The notes under the pieces were generated by a model, which had not been told where the DNA came from, searched no databases, and was given only the letters and a program-made list of their open reading frames with translations. Shown here in pieces: positions 62,201-64,000 of a DNA stretch of 64,000 nucleotides. This stretch comes from Gymnorhina tibicen. Lineage: Eukaryota > Chordata > Aves > Passeriformes > Artamidae. A program made the position numbers and the translations under genes. Position 1 is the stretch's first letter. Every line of letters starts with the position of its first letter. The stretch is taken from positions 186,001-250,000 of the forward strand of contig VXAZ01007504.1 in assembly GCA_013399875.1 (NCBI GenBank). The letters are read 5' to 3'.

Positions 62201-64000
62201 TCCTGAGTGTAGGTGCCTCCTTTCAAAGTTACAACCCAAGAGATTTCACTCAATTGCAACCTCTCTCTGGAAATAGTTAAACTCCTTAAACATTTTCTTT
62301 TTTAAGTGAAAGCTGTCACGTGCTTTAACGTGTCCTTCCAAGCCTGCCGGGGACACCAGTGGCACCCAATTCTGGCCTGATGCAAACCTAGACTGGAGCA
62401 AGAGCAGCTACAAGAGGCTGCACCCATGGCTCTTCTTTCTGAGGTCCCTCTTTAGGGAGAAGGGATTCAAAACTACGAGCACTCCAGCCACCCTTTTTGA
62501 GGGAAGGCATGCACTGGTTTGACCCTCAGAGCTGCAATGCCATGCAGGAAGGAAGAAGAGTGGCAAGTGCAGCACAGCTCTGAAACTGGAGAGAACAATC
62601 CCTCGGTCAAGAGGGCCAGGATTCAAGTCTCTGCCCTGTCCTCTCACAGAAGCTGCTATAAGATACGTTTTTTCGACATTGTGGTTGTTGCATCCAAATC
62701 TGTGCTTGTGCCCATGAAGTGTCCCTTCACCTGGTAACAGTTACAGCACAGGTGGAAGGCTCTCCATCCAGTACCAAGGGTCAGCAGAGGTAAAGAACCA
62801 CCTCACCTTCTCATCCAGATTTGTTGTTTACATGCAGCAAAGGAGTTTTTCCCAGTTCATACTCGAGCGCAGCACTCCATGTTGCAAGAAGCTTTTAAAC
62901 GAATAAAACCCCAGGGATAAGGGAGGATTCCAGAACACAGACTAAAATACCATGGAAATGAACTAAAGTAATTTGTGATTTTAATTCCTTTTTTTTTCCC
63001 TTCTCACAATCTGCCTCCTACAGAAGATTATCATGATCTTCTTATGTAAGTTAAAGTAGCAAAGGCCATTGCAGTGTCATCCAAGACCTATAACTTGTCT
63101 ATTGTTGACAAATTCTTCAAACATAGATTTCAGGAACTGCACCTCCAAGCAAATACAACACAGATACTACACCCCATCACATTACTGTTTTACCAGAACT
63201 CCTTTGGTTGGATAACCTCTACTGTCCATTGTGTTAGAAACTGTTCCCTGACATTATTAATGCCAAAGATAAGAGAATTTTCCAGTTTTTCTTACCTTTT
63301 CCTTCTGAGCTGTTTTGTTGGCTCATATTATCAAAGTTGATTAGCAACACAGAAATACATTATGCTGACACTTGCATTCAAAGTGGACCCCTAAAGAATA
63401 CAAAGGTATTACTTCACATACAGCTAGTCTAAGACAGCTCCCATACTGCAGTTACTCCAGTAATATTGTATTACATCCAGCTGAGACTCACAGACAAGCC
63501 AATATTAGCAGAGTTACTCAGTCACTTACTTGTGCATGGACACGCGTATACAAAGTTTTTCCAACTTTGTTTTTAATAACAAGTTTTCCACTTCAGGCAT
63601 TTTGCAAAACCATTAAGCCTTTTTCTTTAAATTATATTTCTGGCACCAGCTGACAAGAAGGAAGAAAAATTAAAATTAAAGCTGCTGTTCCATCCTTAAT
63701 CTGATGCACTGTGGTTAGAATGATGCACTGACTGAAAAACTATATCTGCAGGTTTGCTGTGTGTCTTGCAGCTTTAGGCAGAGAGCAATGAACTCTAGGT
63801 TCAAGGGCTTATTATGAAACCAATGTGTGGGAATGTATAAGTTATTATCCTTCCGTCATCTGTTTCAGAGAATTCATTTTTGTTATCTATATAGTCAGAA
63901 GGAGGTCCAAAAGGTAAAGTTGTGCATTGCCAGCACGGCTGTGCGTCATTACGAGACTCCCAGACTGATGGCATTAGTGCAGCCTATGAAACCTCAGTTT
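59251..64000. other. Unique sequence to the window end, no gene seen
   Basis: Short frames only. A tRNA B-box-like GATTCAAGTCT at about 62621-62631 hints at an old tRNA-derived SINE, but neither an A box nor a tail is convincing. The last 120 bases contain a CRE-like CGTCATTACG within well-balanced sequence that could be conserved non-coding DNA. Confidence 0.55.

Noticed and set aside
62408..62647. Minus-strand 79-codon frame with DLNPGPLDRG
   Set aside because: This peptide pattern typically comes from tRNA-like or vector-like DNA read in frame. There is no protein evidence.
1..64000. CRISPR array, operons or bacterial-type gene clusters
   Set aside because: No regularly spaced repeats, no dense coding and no ribosome-binding-site spacing. 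The sequence is vertebrate in character.

Overview
This window looks like nuclear DNA from a bird, most likely a passerine. It is AT-rich, poor in repeats and carries no recognisable intact gene. The avian call rests on several CR1 LINE copies of classic bird type, with 3' ends reading like ATTCTATG repeats. The passerine lean rests on a tRNA-Ile-derived SINE with a CR1-like tail at 25742-25880, which matches what I know of TguSINE1. Both are recognition from memory, not a database search.

Layout: 1-5.6 kb is unique AT-rich sequence with two microsatellites. A CR1 tail lies at 5.65 kb. At 8.8-9.1 kb on the minus strand there is an exon-like open stretch of unknown identity. A MIR-like fragment sits at 9.8 kb. 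Two CR1 copies lie tail to tail at 10.3-11.4 kb. From 11.4 to 25.4 kb the DNA is mostly unique, with a CR1 scrap at 17.5 kb and two single-N assembly joins (20168 and 21634), each flanked by repeated sequence. The SINE is at 25.7 kb. A GC- and CpG-rich probable solo retroviral LTR is at 28.8-29.4 kb. Further old repeats follow: a CR1 tail at 31.1 kb, a MIR at 31.9-32.1 kb, a CR1 at 36.8 kb and a very old CR1/L3-like copy at 39.4-40.0 kb. The largest element is a minus-strand CR1 of about 2.3 kb at 46.0-48.3 kb. Its ORF2 is dead: the RT core is deleted and the FADD catalytic motif is lost. From 48.5 kb to the end the sequence is unique except for a CR1 tail at 59.2 kb and small tandem duplications.

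No promoter, rRNA, functional tRNA, CRISPR array or operon is visible. The open reading frames have about the number and length expected by chance in AT-rich DNA, apart from the CR1 ORF2 pieces. The window is best read as intergenic or deep intronic sequence. I did not find a new biological system. The observations most worth checking are the two assembly joins (one may hide a polymorphic insertion), the two exon-like stretches, and a small excess of RFX X-box-like palindromes.
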